A stretch of DNA of 5,717 nt from Bacillota bacterium (lineage in GTDB: Bacteria; Bacillota; Clostridia; Acetivibrionales; DTU013): NCBI GenBank assembly GCA_023415815.1, contig JAEZJL010000404.1, positions 1-5,717 of the forward strand, read 5' to 3'. Position numbers and translations under genes: made by a program. Each line of letters begins with the position of its first letter. Position 1 is the stretch's first letter. The notes below the pieces were generated by a model, which was not told where the DNA came from, did not search any database, and saw only the letters and a program-made list of their open reading frames with translations. Shown here one piece after another: positions 5,488 to 5,717 of this stretch.

Positions 5488-5717
5488 TTCTATAATGCAA
5501 TTTCTGTTCATCGAATAGGGATTGAAGGTCTGCTTTACGATCCTGTTGTTTTCGTCCAGCTCAAGCACGGCATGATGCAGAAATTTATTCCTTACATAGT
5601 ACCGCATATCGGTAAACACATATCTTTTGATCCCATCCGCCTTTTCAACGGTGACGTTGGAAAGGGGGGTAAATTCAGTGAAAAACTGCCCGACCGGTGA
5701 GCTTATGACGCTGTCGT
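5485..5717 (-). CDS. C-terminal part of a probable YdjM/DUF457-type membrane metal-dependent hydrolase (5' end beyond window)
   Basis: An open minus-strand frame enters from the right edge and ends at TGA (5487-5485), giving 76 residues. It reads DSVISSPVGQFFTEFTPLSN, later RYVFTDMRYYVRNKF, then HHAVLELDENNRIV and QTFNPYSMNRNCIIE. A conserved-looking end with a [TD]-[DL]-[ML]-RYY strand and an LELDENN turn recalls the C-terminal tail of clostridial proteins annotated as metal-dependent hydrolases of the YdjM/DUF457 family. Those are membrane proteins with an N-terminal His-rich metal site that would lie outside the window. The coding call rests on an open frame with protein-like composition and a sensible stop. 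The family call is from memory and less certain. It converges on the kinase gene with 6 bp between stop codons and is probably unrelated to the exporter. Confidence 0.6.
   Translation of the reverse strand, partial: DSVISSPVGQFFTEFTPLSNVTVEKADGIKRYVFTDMRYYVRNKFLHHAVLELDENNRIVKQTFNPYSMNRNCIIE

Overview
The window looks like chromosomal DNA from a low-to-mid-GC Gram-positive anaerobe, most likely a clostridial member of the Firmicutes (inference). The grounds are strong AGGAGG-type ribosome binding sites before every gene start, a membrane-anchored MacA/YknX-type adaptor with no outer-membrane partner in view, and protein sequences that read as clostridial. All of the window is coding except one 167-bp divergent promoter region and small gaps. 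I see no RNA gene, insertion sequence, CRISPR array or phage gene.

Layout. On the minus strand, reading leftward from 3390, lies a compact three-gene operon. It holds a 692-residue HlyD/MacA-type adaptor (1312-3390), a 225-residue MacB/LolD-type ABC ATPase (603-1280), and the first 200 residues of a MacB/FtsX-type permease (1-602) that runs off the left edge. The order adaptor-ATPase-permease is that of Bacillus yknXYZ and of macAB-like efflux loci. On the plus strand, reading away from the same intergenic region, an OmpR-family response regulator (3558-4241) overlaps by 8 bp a membrane histidine kinase (4234-5478). Converging on the kinase with a 6-bp gap is the C-terminal end of an unrelated gene (5485-5717, minus), probably a YdjM/DUF457-type membrane metal-dependent hydrolase.

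How it fits together (inference). The two-component system and the tripartite ABC exporter are arranged back to back, as expected if the regulator controls the exporter and itself. The 167-bp region supports this. It carries 11-bp-phased direct repeats of the kind OmpR-family dimers bind, including a CiaR-like pair (TTTAAG-N5-TTAAAG on the minus strand) just upstream of a possible extended -10 for the exporter. A second set of three hexamers with 11-bp spacing overlaps a possible promoter for the regulator gene.

The most unusual element is in the adaptor. Its membrane-proximal domain is split by an insertion of about 150 residues, whose core is 20 uninterrupted G-x-x-Q-x pentapeptides encoded by a 300-bp array of 15-bp units. 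The adaptor also has two successive lipoyl/beta-barrel modules instead of one. The rest of the window reads as ordinary members of known families.
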